22,342 nt of DNA, taken from JBAXEO01 sp964541375 (GTDB lineage: Bacteria; Actinomycetota; Coriobacteriia; Anaerosomatales; JAAXUF01). Position 1 is the stretch's first letter. Each line of letters opens with the position of its first letter. A program made the position numbers and the translations under genes. Shown here in pieces: positions 1-10,371 of this stretch. Below the pieces are notes generated by a model. The model made no database searches and was not told the DNA's origin. It saw nothing but the letters and a program-made list of their open reading frames with translations. The stretch lies in contig CAZIPT010000030.1 in NCBI GenBank assembly GCA_964541375.1, positions 1 to 22,342 of the forward strand, written 5' to 3'.

Positions 1-999
1 GACCGTCAGATCGTCGTCGACCGCCCTGACCTCAAGGGTCGCTGGGGCATCCTCAAGATTCACGCCCGCGGGAAGCCGCTGGCTGACGACGTCGATCTCG
101 AGACGCTTGCCCGACGCACTCCGGGCTTCACGGGAGCCGACCTCGCGAACCTCGTCAACGAGGCCGCGCTCCTGGCCGCTCGGCACGGCAAGAAGAAGGT
201 CGACATGCTCGAGCTCGAGGAGGGAATCGACCGCGTCGTTGCCGGTCCCGAGCGCAAGAGCCGCCTGATCTCCGAAGACGAGAAGCGGGTCATCGCCTAT
301 CACGAGTCCGGCCACGCCATCATCGGACACGTCCTGCCCAACGCCGACAAGATCCACAAGGTCACAATCATCCCGCGCGGTAGATCGCTGGGTTCGACCT
401 GGCATCTGCCCGAGGAAGAGAAGTTCCTGGGCACCAAGCAGGCCATGCTCGCCGACCTCGCGAGTTTCCTTGGGGGGCGTGTTGCCGAGGAGCTCGCCAT
501 CGGCGATGTGACGACCGGCGCCAGCAACGACATCGAGCGGGCCACCAAGCTCGCCAAGCAGATGGTCACCCAGTTCGGCATGAGCGAGAAGCTCGGTCCG
601 CAGACGTTTGGCGAGGCCAACCACGAGGTGTTCCTCGGCAGGGACTTCTCGGCGAACGCTGACTACTCACCCGAGGTCGCCTACGAGATCGACAAGGAAA
701 TCTCGCGCCTCATCGACGAGGCCTACGAGAAGGCGCGCACGATCCTGACCGAGCGCCGTCACCAGCTCGACCAGATGGCCGCCGTGCTCATCGAGCGCGA
801 GACCATCGGCAAGGACGAGCTGCTGGCCCTGCTGGAGGACCGCTGGGACGACTTCGTGGCCAACGAGCCGCCGAGCGACATCGGCACCGGTTCCGGTACG
901 GTCGCCACCGCCGACGAGGCCCCAGCGCCGGCCGAGGAGCCCGAGGTGCAGCCCGACCCACCGATGGCTCCGGGAACGCCGCCGGCCTTCAACGCGTAG
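1..999 (+). CDS. ftsH: ATP-dependent zinc metalloprotease FtsH, C-terminal part (5' end outside window)
   Basis: Membrane-anchored AAA+ protease that degrades misfolded membrane proteins and short-lived regulators. The reading frame is open from base 1, so only the last 332 residues are present; the transmembrane segments and Walker motifs lie upstream. The visible part starts in the end of the AAA module (DRPDLKGR, then TPGFTGADLANLVNEAAL, the lid helix typical of FtsH). The M41 protease domain follows, with the zinc motif HESGH at bases 301-315 and the third zinc ligand Asp in the TTGASNDIERAT stretch (about 517-552). The last ~45 residues are a Pro/Ala/Glu-rich, probably disordered tail, a usual variable feature of FtsH. 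The next gene, folE, starts 17 nt after the stop. Family identity is certain from sequence; substrates cannot be read here. Confidence 0.97.
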   Translation, partial: DRQIVVDRPDLKGRWGILKIHARGKPLADDVDLETLARRTPGFTGADLANLVNEAALLAARHGKKKVDMLELEEGIDRVVAGPERKSRLISEDEKRVIAYHESGHAIIGHVLPNADKIHKVTIIPRGRSLGSTWHLPEEEKFLGTKQAMLADLASFLGGRVAEELAIGDVTTGASNDIERATKLAKQMVTQFGMSEKLGPQTFGEANHEVFLGRDFSANADYSPEVAYEIDKEISRLIDEAYEKARTILTERRHQLDQMAAVLIERETIGKDELLALLEDRWDDFVANEPPSDIGTGSGTVATADEAPAPAEEPEVQPDPPMAPGTPPAFNA

Positions 1000-1016
1000 G
1001 AGCGGGGCGAAGCGAC

Positions 1017-1589
1017 ATGGATCGCGAGAAGATCGAAGCCGGCGTCCGTCTGATACTTGAAGGCGTCGGCGAAGACCTCCACCGCGAGGGGCTTGCCGAT
1101 ACGCCGCGCCGTGTGGCCGACATGTACGAGGAGATCTTCGCCGGGCTCGGCGCGGATCCGTCAGAGCACTTCAGGGTGACCTTCAACGAGGAGCACCAGG
1201 AGATGGTGCTGGTCCGTGACATCCCGCTCTACTCGGTGTGTGAGCATCATCTGGTGCCGTTCATCGGACGGGCACACATCGCCTACGTCCCGGGCAAGGA
1301 CGGTCGCATCTGCGGGCTGTCCAAACTCGCGCGCGTTGTGGATGTGTTCGCCCGGCGTCCGCAGGTGCAGGAGCGCATGACGTCCCAGATCGCCGACACG
1401 ATCGTCGAGCACCTTCAGCCGGCCGGAGTCATCGTGGTCATCGAGGCCGAGCACCTTTGCATGTCGATGCGCGGCGTGAAGAAGCCGGGTTCTGAGACCG
1501 TTACGAGTGCCGTGCGCGGAATCTTCGAGCGCAAGGCCGCGACACGCGCGGAGGCAATGTCGCTCATCACCGACCGCAGCCGCCGATGA
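1017..1589 (+). CDS. folE: GTP cyclohydrolase I (FolE)
   Basis: Converts GTP to 7,8-dihydroneopterin triphosphate, the first step of tetrahydrofolate synthesis, in the cytoplasm. The protein is 190 residues, the normal length for the bacterial type I enzyme. The zinc ligands are visible as C75 and H78 in the motif VCEHH and C148 in EAEHLCMSMRG; the GLSKLARVV stretch around residues 100-108 is also family-typical. The ATG at 1017 follows an AGGAG about 14 nt upstream, rather distant but the only sensible start. Its stop overlaps the folP start by 4 nt (ATGA), so the two are probably translationally coupled. It lies just after ftsH, and transcription may continue from there. Confidence 0.96.
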   Translation: MDREKIEAGVRLILEGVGEDLHREGLADTPRRVADMYEEIFAGLGADPSEHFRVTFNEEHQEMVLVRDIPLYSVCEHHLVPFIGRAHIAYVPGKDGRICGLSKLARVVDVFARRPQVQERMTSQIADTIVEHLQPAGVIVVIEAEHLCMSMRGVKKPGSETVTSAVRGIFERKAATRAEAMSLITDRSRR

Positions 1590-2416
1590 ACTCCATCTGG
1601 AGGTGCGGCGAGTTCGAGCTCTCGCTCGACCGACCGATGGTCATGGGTATCCTCAACGTCACGCCCGACTCCTTCTCCGACGGCGGGCTCCACGACGATC
1701 CCGCCAGCGCCGTCATCTGGGGAGAGCGGCTTATAGCCGAGGGCGCCGCGATTCTCGACGTCGGCGGCGAGTCCACGCGGCCCGGCGCCGAGCCGGTGGG
1801 ATTCTCGGCGCAACTGACGCGGGTGCGACCGGTCGTCGGCCGATTCGCCGGCGACCCGGTACCGGTGTCGATCGACACGCGCCACGCCGAAGTCGCGCGC
1901 GCGTGCGTCGAGGCGGGTGCAAGCATCATCAACGACATCTCGGGCTTCAGAGACCGCGCCATGGTTGAGGTCGCTGCAGGCTGCGACGCGGGGGTCGTGG
2001 TGATGCATATGCTCGGCGAGCCGGGCAACATGCAGGATCACCCGCGCTACGACGACGTCGTTGTCGAGGTCGGCGGCTACCTACTCGCCCAAGCGACCGT
2101 GCTCGAGGCGGCGGGGGTCGCGCGCGATCGCATCGCGATCGACCCGGGTTTCGGTTTCGGTAAGACGCTCTCGCACAATCTCGAACTCCTTGAGCGGCTT
2201 CCCGAGATTGCCGAGCTGGGCTACCCGCTGGTGGTCGGGGTCTCGCGCAAGCGGTTCCTCGGCGAGATCACCGGTGTCGAAGAGCCGTCGGAGCGTATCG
2301 GCAGTTCGATCGCGGCTGCGCTCGCGGCCGTGCGAGCGGGTGCGGCCATCGTGAGGGTTCACGACGTCGGGGCGACGGTGCAGGCGCTGGCCGTGGCCGA
2401 GGCGATTTCCGAGTAG
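1586..2416 (+). CDS. folP: Dihydropteroate synthase (FolP)
   Basis: Condenses 6-hydroxymethyl-dihydropterin pyrophosphate with p-aminobenzoate to give dihydropteroate; this is the sulfonamide target. The protein has 276 residues, normal for the family. It shows the expected TIM-barrel motifs in order: MGILNVTPDSFSDGG (residues 20-34, with the Mg-binding Asn24), DVGGESTRPGA (58-68), SIDTRHAEVA (95-104), NDISGF (116-121), IDPGFGFGKT (185-194), VGVSRKRFLGE (217-227, catalytic SRKR) and VRVHDV near the C terminus. The start codon overlaps the folE stop. No dihydroneopterin aldolase gene (folB) follows; instead a pyrophosphatase gene separates folP from folK. All key residues look intact. Confidence 0.97.
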   Translation: MNSIWRCGEFELSLDRPMVMGILNVTPDSFSDGGLHDDPASAVIWGERLIAEGAAILDVGGESTRPGAEPVGFSAQLTRVRPVVGRFAGDPVPVSIDTRHAEVARACVEAGASIINDISGFRDRAMVEVAAGCDAGVVVMHMLGEPGNMQDHPRYDDVVVEVGGYLLAQATVLEAAGVARDRIAIDPGFGFGKTLSHNLELLERLPEIAELGYPLVVGVSRKRFLGEITGVEEPSERIGSSIAAALAAVRAGAAIVRVHDVGATVQALAVAEAISE

Positions 2417-2500
2417 CATCGACAACTCCGGTCGGCTGCTTCCTGCACGCGGGTGGCTACCCCCCGGCAGTTCCCAACCGCCGCATCTTCGACAGGTTTC

Positions 2501-2516
2501 ATCCGTGTGAACGGAT
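2501..2516. promoter_or_regulatory. Short perfect inverted repeat just upstream of the hppA promoter
   Basis: ATCCGT (2501-2506) and ACGGAT (2511-2516) form a perfect 6-bp inverted repeat around a 4-nt centre. It ends 6 nt before the proposed -35 element of hppA and has no T-tract after it, so it is not a terminator. It could be a protein-binding site or chance. Confidence 0.25.
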
Positions 2517-2522
2517 AGCGCT

Positions 2523-2549
2523 TTGACGGGCGCTCCACTCTGATAGAAT
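2523..2549 (+). promoter_or_regulatory. Candidate promoter for hppA
   Basis: A TTGACG (2523-2528) is followed after 15 nt by TAGAAT (2544-2549) that carries an upstream TG, giving an extended -10 (TGATAGAAT, 2541-2549). The short spacer is compensated by the extended -10. It lies in the 192-nt gap between folP and hppA, about 55 nt upstream of the start codon. Judged by eye only. Confidence 0.45.
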
Positions 2550-2608
2550 GTCCGCGACTTGGAGGGGGTGCGGTCCGGCACCGCCGCGCTTTCGATTCTG
2601 GAGGGAAT

Positions 2609-4795
<2,187 letters not shown>

Positions 4796-4887
4796 CTGGA
4801 GGCGGGCTTCGCCGCTGCCAGCCAGCCGATTCGAGCTGACAGGTTTCGCGTGCAGCTTAACCGGCTGCTGTGGTTCACATACACTTC

Positions 4888-4929
4888 GCTTGCGGCCCCC
4901 GGCACTCGCCGAGGGGCCGCAAGCTTTTT
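4888..4929 (+). terminator. Strong rho-independent terminator after hppA
   Basis: A perfect 12-bp GC-rich stem (GCTTGCGGCCCC at 4888-4899 with GGGGCCGCAAGC at 4913-4924) is followed directly by five T (4925-4929). The loop region 4900-4912 can itself pair as CGGC-ACTC-GCCG, lengthening the hairpin with one bulged A. It lies 92 nt after the hppA stop and before folK, and so separates the two transcription units. Confidence 0.93.
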
Positions 4930-5011
4930 CGGCAGGTCCGTGTTGCGGTCACATAGGGAATACTTCCAAGTGCAGGCGCGCTCGCGCCCCGTGTCTGAGA
5001 GGAGCACCACG

Positions 5012-5800
5012 ATGCCCACTGGCTACATAGCGCTCGGAAGCAACGAGGGCGACCGTCTTCTGAATCTGGGACGCGCCGTGGACGCACTCACCGACCTTCC
5101 CGAAACACGCGTCACCGCCATATCTCACGCATACGAGTCCGAGCCAGCCTACTTCGAGCAGCAGCCTCTCTTCGCCAACGCCGTCGTCGCAATCGAGACC
5201 GAGCTTGAGTCAGAGAACCTGCTCGCCTATCTGCAGCAGATCGAAGACAGCATGGGCCGGGTACGGACCGCCGAGAACGGTCCGCGGCCTATCGACATGG
5301 ACATCCTGCTCCTGGGCGACGAGGACTCGCAGACGGCCGACCTCACGATTCCGCACCCCCGCATACTCGAGCGCGAATTCGTCGTCACGCCGCTGCTTGA
5401 AATCGCTCCCCGACTGCACCTCCCGGACGGGACGCGGGTCTCGCGAGACGACGTCACGGTCGGGGCGGTCGTCGCAGACCTGGGAGTGATTCCGGACGTG
5501 GGCGCGCTGCACAACGACCCGGTCCTGCCGGTCGAATGGGTGGACGTTGCAGACGGAGCCAGGGACCAGGATGTGGTTGCCGGCTGGGACCCCGAGCTGA
5601 TGCTCGTTCGCGAGGTGCTCGAACAGGCCGACATCCCGTACCGATGGGATCCCTACGAGCCCGAGGCGACCACCGACCCCTTCGGCCTTCCGATGCAGTT
5701 TCGGATCATGGTGCCCGAGGCCGAGTCTGCCAGGGCGGCCGAACTGATCGCGGCCGTCATGGCCGCCGAACCTGAGTTCCCGCCCGATCAGATCGAGTAG
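5012..5800 (+). CDS. folK: 6-hydroxymethyl-7,8-dihydropterin pyrophosphokinase (FolK) with an extra C-terminal domain
   Basis: Transfers pyrophosphate from ATP to hydroxymethyl-dihydropterin, giving the substrate of FolP. Residues 1 to ~160 are a complete HPPK domain: YIALGSNEGDRLLNLGRAV at the N terminus, QQPLFANAVV around residue 50, GPRPIDMDILLLGDE (ATP/Mg-binding Asp pair) and IPHPRILEREFVVTPLLEIAP. About 95 more residues follow, which ordinary FolK lacks: an acidic linker, then a segment reading ELMLVREVLEQADIPYRWDP ... QFRIMVPEAESARAAELI. This has the look of the small DUF2007-type domain, whose role is unknown to me. The ATG at 5012 has a GAGAGGAG 8 nt upstream; longer in-frame extensions would run through the hppA terminator. 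The total length is 262 residues. Confidence 0.93.
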   Translation: MPTGYIALGSNEGDRLLNLGRAVDALTDLPETRVTAISHAYESEPAYFEQQPLFANAVVAIETELESENLLAYLQQIEDSMGRVRTAENGPRPIDMDILLLGDEDSQTADLTIPHPRILEREFVVTPLLEIAPRLHLPDGTRVSRDDVTVGAVVADLGVIPDVGALHNDPVLPVEWVDVADGARDQDVVAGWDPELMLVREVLEQADIPYRWDPYEPEATTDPFGLPMQFRIMVPEAESARAAELIAAVMAAEPEFPPDQIE

Positions 5801-5834
5801 CCTCTCAGGCACAAACACCAGCCGCCTCAAGCGC

Positions 5835-5840
5835 TATACT
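5835..5840 (+). promoter_or_regulatory. Candidate -10 element of the panB-birA operon
   Basis: TATACT lies 79 nt before the panB ATG in the 118-nt gap after folK. No convincing -35 is seen at 16-18 nt spacing, so a regulator or another sigma factor may be involved, or transcription may simply read through from folK. By-eye call. Confidence 0.35.
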
Positions 5841-5918
5841 GTGCTACCTCTTGGGAGGAGCCGCGTGGACCGGTCCTGACAGGCTCGGCTGCGACGGCGA
5901 ACCGCGAAAGGAGACTCC

Positions 5919-6824
5919 ATGAGCGCACAGGCCCCTTCGGGTCCCACCCCTCGGATCACGGCGACATCATTGAGTGCTATGAAGGCGGCCGAGAAGCCCA
6001 TTGTGGTGCTGACCGCCTACGACTACCATTCCGCCCGGCTGGTCGACGGTGCGGGCGTTGATGCCGTGCTGGTCGGTGACTCTCTGGGCATGACGATGCT
6101 GGGCTACGATTCCACGCTGCCGGTCACGGTCGACGATATGCTCCGCGCCACCTCGGCGGTTTCTCGGGGCGTCTCGCACGCCCTGGTGATCGCCGACATG
6201 CCGTTCATGTCCTACCAGGCCGACTACGCCGAGGGCATGCGCAACGCCGGCCGGATGCTCTCGGAGGGCGGAGCGCAGGCGGTCAAGCTTGAAGGCGCCA
6301 CGTTCGACACGATCGCGCTGGTCGAGGGGCTTGTCTCGGCGGGTGTTCCGGTCATGGGGCACGTCGGTCTGACTCCGCAGTCGATTAACGTGCTTGGCGG
6401 ATACGGCACGCAGGGCAAAGTCGCTCCGGCAGCGGCCAAGGTCATCGCCGACGCGGTCGCTCTGGACGCCGCCGGCGCCTTCGCCATCGTGCTGGAGTGC
6501 GTTCCGGCCGAGCTGGCGGCGCGCATCTCGGCGCTTCTCACGGTGCCGACGATAGGCATCGGCGCAGGGGTTGGCTGCGACGGCCAGGTGCAGGTCATCC
6601 ACGACGTTCTCGGCTTGGGTGAGCGTACTCCGCGTCACGCCAAGCGCTACGCGGAGCTGGACGCCGAGATCAGCCGCGCTGTCTCCGCCTACGCCGATGA
6701 CGTGCGCTCCGGCACGTTCCCGGCCGAGGAGCAGTCGACCCACATGGAGCCGATCGTACTTGCCGAGGCCGAGATCCTCTACTCCGCCGAGTACGCCGAC
6801 GAGTTCGACGGGGAGCTTCTGTGA
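5919..6824 (+). CDS. panB: 3-methyl-2-oxobutanoate hydroxymethyltransferase (PanB)
   Basis: Adds a hydroxymethyl group from methylene-tetrahydrofolate to 2-oxoisovalerate, giving ketopantoate, the first committed step of pantothenate synthesis. It therefore depends on the folate made by the neighbouring genes. The TIM-barrel motifs are in order: LTAYDYHSARLVD (31-43), VGDSLGMTMLGY with metal ligand D54, ADMPFMSY with D93, VKLEGA with K123, GHVGLTPQS (147-155) and the catalytic glutamate E193 in VLECVP, then GIGAG. At 301 residues it is about 20-30 longer than average, the extra being an acidic C-terminal tail. The ATG at 5919 has AAAGGAG 7 nt upstream. Its stop overlaps panC as GTGA. Confidence 0.97.
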   Translation: MSAQAPSGPTPRITATSLSAMKAAEKPIVVLTAYDYHSARLVDGAGVDAVLVGDSLGMTMLGYDSTLPVTVDDMLRATSAVSRGVSHALVIADMPFMSYQADYAEGMRNAGRMLSEGGAQAVKLEGATFDTIALVEGLVSAGVPVMGHVGLTPQSINVLGGYGTQGKVAPAAAKVIADAVALDAAGAFAIVLECVPAELAARISALLTVPTIGIGAGVGCDGQVQVIHDVLGLGERTPRHAKRYAELDAEISRAVSAYADDVRSGTFPAEEQSTHMEPIVLAEAEILYSAEYADEFDGELL

Positions 6825-7690
6825 TCGAGCGGATGGCCGGCAAGAGCGAAGTCCGCTCGGCTGTCGCCGATGCACGGCGCGAGGGACGGACGATCGCTCT
6901 GGTGCCCACAATGGGGGCGCTGCACGAGGGTCATCTGTCGCTCGTGCGCATGGCGCGGGCGCGAGCCGACTTCGTCGTCGCCTCCGTCTTCGTCAACCCG
7001 ACGCAGTTCTGCCCGGGTGAGGACTTCGACCGCTACCCGCGACGAATCGAGAGCGACCTTGAGCTTCTCGGCGACGAAGGAGTGGACGTGGTCTTCGTCC
7101 CCAGCGCCGAGTCGATGTACCAGGACGGCACCGACGTCACCATCGACCCGGGGGTGCTCGCGCACCGCTGGGAGGGTGCGTTGCGTCCCGGACACTTCTC
7201 GGGAGTGGCGACGGTGGTCGCCAAGCTCTTCAACCTGGTCGCGCCCGATCTCGCGTTCTTTGGCGAGAAGGACTATCAACAGCTCAGAGTCATCACGAGC
7301 ATGGCCAGGCAGCTCGACTTCGGAGTGGGAGTGGTCGGGTGCCCGACGGTTCGTGCCGCCGACGGGCTGGCGCTCTCAAGCCGCAATGCCAACCTCTCGT
7401 CGCAGGAGCGGCAGGCAGCGGTCGGGCTCCCCGAGGCGCTGGAGGCCGCTGCGCAGCTGGTCGCGTGGGGTGAGACGAGTGTCGCTGCGATCGAGGCCGA
7501 GATGCGTGAGGCCGCCGAGGCCCGCGCTGCCGGCGGGCTGTTGCTTGACTACGCTGTCGTCGTCGACCCGCTGACGCTGGAGCCGGTCGGCAGTGTCGAT
7601 CGCCCCATGCGCGCGCTGGTCTCGGGGCGCGTCGGTTCGACGCATCTCATCGACAACTGCGCGCTGATTCCGCCGGGGGATGCCGCGTGA
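6821..7690 (+). CDS. panC: Pantoate--beta-alanine ligase (PanC)
   Basis: ATP-dependent ligase joining pantoate and beta-alanine to give pantothenate. It is 289 residues, the usual length. Class-I nucleotidyl-transferase-like motifs are visible: PTMGALHEGHLSLVR (29-43, the HIGH-like motif), VFVNPTQF (56-63), LRPGHFSGVATVV (pantoate binding), FFGEKDYQQL and LALSSRN (KMSKS-like loop). The GTG start at 6821 overlaps the panB stop by 4 nt and has GGGGAG 4-5 nt upstream; an ATG at 6833 lacks a comparable site. Its stop overlaps nadA in the same GTGA manner. No panD (beta-alanine supply) is found in this window. Confidence 0.97.
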   Translation: MIERMAGKSEVRSAVADARREGRTIALVPTMGALHEGHLSLVRMARARADFVVASVFVNPTQFCPGEDFDRYPRRIESDLELLGDEGVDVVFVPSAESMYQDGTDVTIDPGVLAHRWEGALRPGHFSGVATVVAKLFNLVAPDLAFFGEKDYQQLRVITSMARQLDFGVGVVGCPTVRAADGLALSSRNANLSSQERQAAVGLPEALEAAAQLVAWGETSVAAIEAEMREAAEARAAGGLLLDYAVVVDPLTLEPVGSVDRPMRALVSGRVGSTHLIDNCALIPPGDAA

Positions 7691-8601
7691 TCGACATCGC
7701 ATCGCTGAGCGCCGAGGTCCGCGAACTCGCCGACCAACGCAGAGCCGTCATCCTCGCCCATAACTACCAGCGCGCCGAGGTCCAGGACGTCGCCGACTTC
7801 GTGGGTGACTCACTCGGGCTTTCTCGGCAAGCTGCGGAGACCTCGGCCCAAACGATCGTCTTCGCGGGCGTTCACTTCATGGCCGAGACGGCCAAGATCC
7901 TCGCGCCCCAGAAGACCGTCCTGCTGCCGGAGCCCAAGGCCGGCTGCCCCATGGCCGACATGGTGACCGGCGAGGCGCTCGCCGCATGGAAGGCGGACTT
8001 CCCCGGAGTGCCCGTAGTCACGTACGTGAACTCGTCTGCCGAGGTGAAGGCCGAGAGCGACGTGTGTGTGACGAGCGCCAATGCGGTCGCCGTCGTTCGG
8101 GCCTTGGGTGCCGAGAAGATCCTTTTCGCCCCCGATCGCAATCTGGGCTCCTGGGTCGCGCGCTCGCTGCCTGAGGTCGAGGTGGTGCTATGGGACGGCT
8201 GGTGTCCCACGCACGACGACGTGACCGTCGAGCAGGTACGGGCGGCGCGAGACGAGCACCCGGCCGCTCTGGTGATGGCACATCCCGAGTGCGGGCCTGA
8301 CGTCGTCGACCTGGCGGACGCCGTGCTCTCGACCTCACAGATGCTCGCTTTCGCCGCAAAGAACCCGGCGCGCGAATTCGTCGTCGTGACCGAGGCAGGG
8401 CTGATCCATGCGCTGCGCAAGGTGGCACCCGACAAGCAGTTCATCGAACTTGCTCCGCGGATGCTGTGTCCCAATATGAAGATCACCACGCTCACCAAGG
8501 TCCGGGACTGCCTCGCCACCGGGTCGGGAGAAGTGGGTGTCGCTCCCGCGATTCGCGACCGCGCTCTGCTCGCCGTTGAGCGGATGGTGGCGATTGGCTG
8601 A
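7687..8601 (+). CDS. nadA: Quinolinate synthase (NadA)
   Basis: 4Fe-4S enzyme that condenses iminoaspartate with dihydroxyacetone phosphate to quinolinate in NAD synthesis. The protein has 304 residues, matching the short (Thermotoga-like) form. The three cluster cysteines can be placed at C87 (AGCPMAD), C173 (DGWCPTHD) and C261 (MLCPNMK); their spacing of 86 and 88 fits the family. LAHNYQ near residue 23 and GDSLGLSRQAA are also characteristic. A fourth Cys, C202 in HPECG, is not at a cluster position. The GTG start overlaps the panC stop by 4 nt. The cluster is oxygen sensitive, in keeping with an anaerobic or microaerobic host, though aerobes have it too. Confidence 0.97.
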   Translation: MIDIASLSAEVRELADQRRAVILAHNYQRAEVQDVADFVGDSLGLSRQAAETSAQTIVFAGVHFMAETAKILAPQKTVLLPEPKAGCPMADMVTGEALAAWKADFPGVPVVTYVNSSAEVKAESDVCVTSANAVAVVRALGAEKILFAPDRNLGSWVARSLPEVEVVLWDGWCPTHDDVTVEQVRAARDEHPAALVMAHPECGPDVVDLADAVLSTSQMLAFAAKNPAREFVVVTEAGLIHALRKVAPDKQFIELAPRMLCPNMKITTLTKVRDCLATGSGEVGVAPAIRDRALLAVERMVAIG

Positions 8602-8632
8602 CGACGCCCCCAGACCTCCGCGCGCCGACACG

Positions 8633-10357
8633 ATGCCCGAATCCCTCGGGCGAAGGTTCCTTCTGGGCTTCGACACGGCCGACTGTGAACAGCACGGGTG
8701 CGACGTGCTGGTGGTGGGCAGTGGCATCGCGGGACTCACCGCCGCGCTCGCAGCGTCCAAGACGTGCAGGGTGGCGCTCGTGACCAAAGGTCGCTTGACC
8801 GAGACCAACACGTGGTATGCCCAGGGGGGCATCGCCGGGGCGGTGGGGGAGGCCGACAGCGTCGAGCTCCACCTCGCCGACACGCTTGTGGTGGGCCAGG
8901 GGCTGTGCGACGAAGCCGTTGTTCGCGCGGTCGTGGGGGAGGCCCCGGAGGCGCTCGCCGGGCTCCGGGAGTACGGCGTGCACTTCGACCTGGCCGAGGG
9001 TGGCGAAGTGGCGCTGGCCCGCGAGGGCGGGCACTCGCTGCCGCGGGTGCTGCACTCGGGTGATGCGACAGGCGCGGCGATCCAGCGCGCTCTCACCGAT
9101 GCGCTGCGAGAGAGCGAGCGCGTCGAGGTGTTCGAACAGCGCTTCCTTGTCGACCTACTCACCGATGGCGGCCGATGCGCGGGCGCGTTGGTCCTTGACA
9201 CCGTGACACACACGCGCGAGGTCATCTGGGCAGACGCGGTCGTCCTGGCTACCGGCGGGGCCGGCCAGGCCTACCGGGTCACGACCAACCCGCTCATCGC
9301 GACCGGCGACGGACTCGCAGCAGCCTGGCGCGCCGGCGCGCGCGTCGCCGACCTGGAGTTCGTCCAGTTCCATCCCACGGCACTCGACCACGACGCCGCA
9401 CCGCGGTTCCTCATCACCGAGGCACTTCGCGGTGAAGGTGCCTACCTGCTCGACTGCAACGAGGAGCGCTTCATGCTCGGAGTACACCCGCTGGCGGAGC
9501 TCGCGCCGCGGGACGTGGTGAGCAGGGAGATCGAGGCCGTGATGGCCCGGTGCGGACGCAACAACGTGTGGCTGGACGCGCGTCATCTGGGTGAGGAGTA
9601 CCTGCGCACCAGGTTCCCGACCATCTGGGAAGCGTGTTCCGAGGCGGGCTATGACCTGTCTCGCGACCTGCTCCCTGTGGCGCCTGCGGCGCACTACCTG
9701 GTCGGCGGTGTGCTCGTCGACATCGACGGGCGCACGAGCCTGCCGGGGCTCTACGCCTCGGGCGAAGTGACCGCGAGCGGTCTTCACGGCGCCAACCGGC
9801 TCGCCTCGAACTCCTTGCTCGAGGGGCTGGTGTTCAGCCGTCGGATCGCGCGGGCGCTGGGAGCGGCGTGCCGGCCGGCCCGTCGCGCGCCTATCTCCTC
9901 CACCGGGTCAAGCGGCGACGTGCCCCGGGAGTCGGGAGCGCCGCCGCGGGATGCCGCGGCGGTCTCGGCGGCGGTCAAGGAGGTCATGCAGCGGCACGTG
10001 GGCATGAGTCGAAGCGACGAAGGCCTGGCGCAGGCCGCTGCCGAGCTGGCGCTATTGGGTGCGGGCATCGGTGAGCTGGGGGACTCGGCGGCTGACCTCG
10101 AGGTCGCGAACCTGGTGACGGTCGGCACGCTGATCGCTCATGCAGCATGGCTCCGTACCGAATCCCGCGGCTGTCACTTTCGGCGCGACTACCCCGAGCG
10201 GCAGGACGCGTGGCGCATGCGGATCGTTCAGCAGCGCGGCCAGGCCCCCTCCCACGCACTCGTTGGGGGACATATGATGCTGTGGGCGCGTAGTCGTGGC
10301 CCGCTCGTGGAATCCGCGGTCACGCCGACTGCGATGCATTCGTCAGACGCCGAGTAG
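8633..10357 (+). CDS. nadB: L-aspartate oxidase (NadB)
   Basis: FAD enzyme that oxidises L-aspartate to iminoaspartate, the co-substrate of NadA. Flavoprotein motifs of the succinate dehydrogenase/NadB family are seen: VLVVGSGIAGLTAALAA (FAD-binding, starting at residue 25), TNTWYAQGGIAGA, GHSLPRVLHSGDATG, VVLATGGAGQAY, EFVQFHPTAL, EALRGEGAYL, APRDVVSREI, then LYASGEVTASGLHGANRLASNSLLEGLVF. The helical C-terminal domain ends with SRGCHFRRDYPE. The start is uncertain. The ATG at 8633 gives 574 residues, and homologues typically begin with a similar ESL-RRF-GFD segment, but it has no clear ribosome binding site. A TTG at 8594 (8-nt overlap with nadA) and a GTG at 8537 (GGGAG upstream, 65-nt overlap) are in frame. 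Confidence 0.95.
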   Translation: MPESLGRRFLLGFDTADCEQHGCDVLVVGSGIAGLTAALAASKTCRVALVTKGRLTETNTWYAQGGIAGAVGEADSVELHLADTLVVGQGLCDEAVVRAVVGEAPEALAGLREYGVHFDLAEGGEVALAREGGHSLPRVLHSGDATGAAIQRALTDALRESERVEVFEQRFLVDLLTDGGRCAGALVLDTVTHTREVIWADAVVLATGGAGQAYRVTTNPLIATGDGLAAAWRAGARVADLEFVQFHPTALDHDAAPRFLITEALRGEGAYLLDCNEERFMLGVHPLAELAPRDVVSREIEAVMARCGRNNVWLDARHLGEEYLRTRFPTIWEACSEAGYDLSRDLLPVAPAAHYLVGGVLVDIDGRTSLPGLYASGEVTASGLHGANRLASNSLLEGLVFSRRIARALGAACRPARRAPISSTGSSGDVPRESGAPPRDAAAVSAAVKEVMQRHVGMSRSDEGLAQAAAELALLGAGIGELGDSAADLEVANLVTVGTLIAHAAWLRTESRGCHFRRDYPERQDAWRMRIVQQRGQAPSHALVGGHMMLWARSRGPLVESAVTPTAMHSSDAE

Positions 10358-10371
10358 GGAGCACCCCCAGC

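Noticed and set aside
2570..2584. GCGGT-CCGGC-ACCGC hairpin in the hppA leader as a riboswitch
   Set aside because: Only a 5-bp stem with no wider conserved structure that I recognise.
4850..5011. Upstream extension of folK
   Set aside because: It would include the hppA terminator hairpin, and HPPK motifs begin right after the ATG at 5012.
8537..8632. Earlier GTG or TTG starts for nadB
   Set aside because: The GTG at 8537 overlaps nadA by 65 nt despite a fair SD; 8633 fits where homologues begin, but this stays uncertain.
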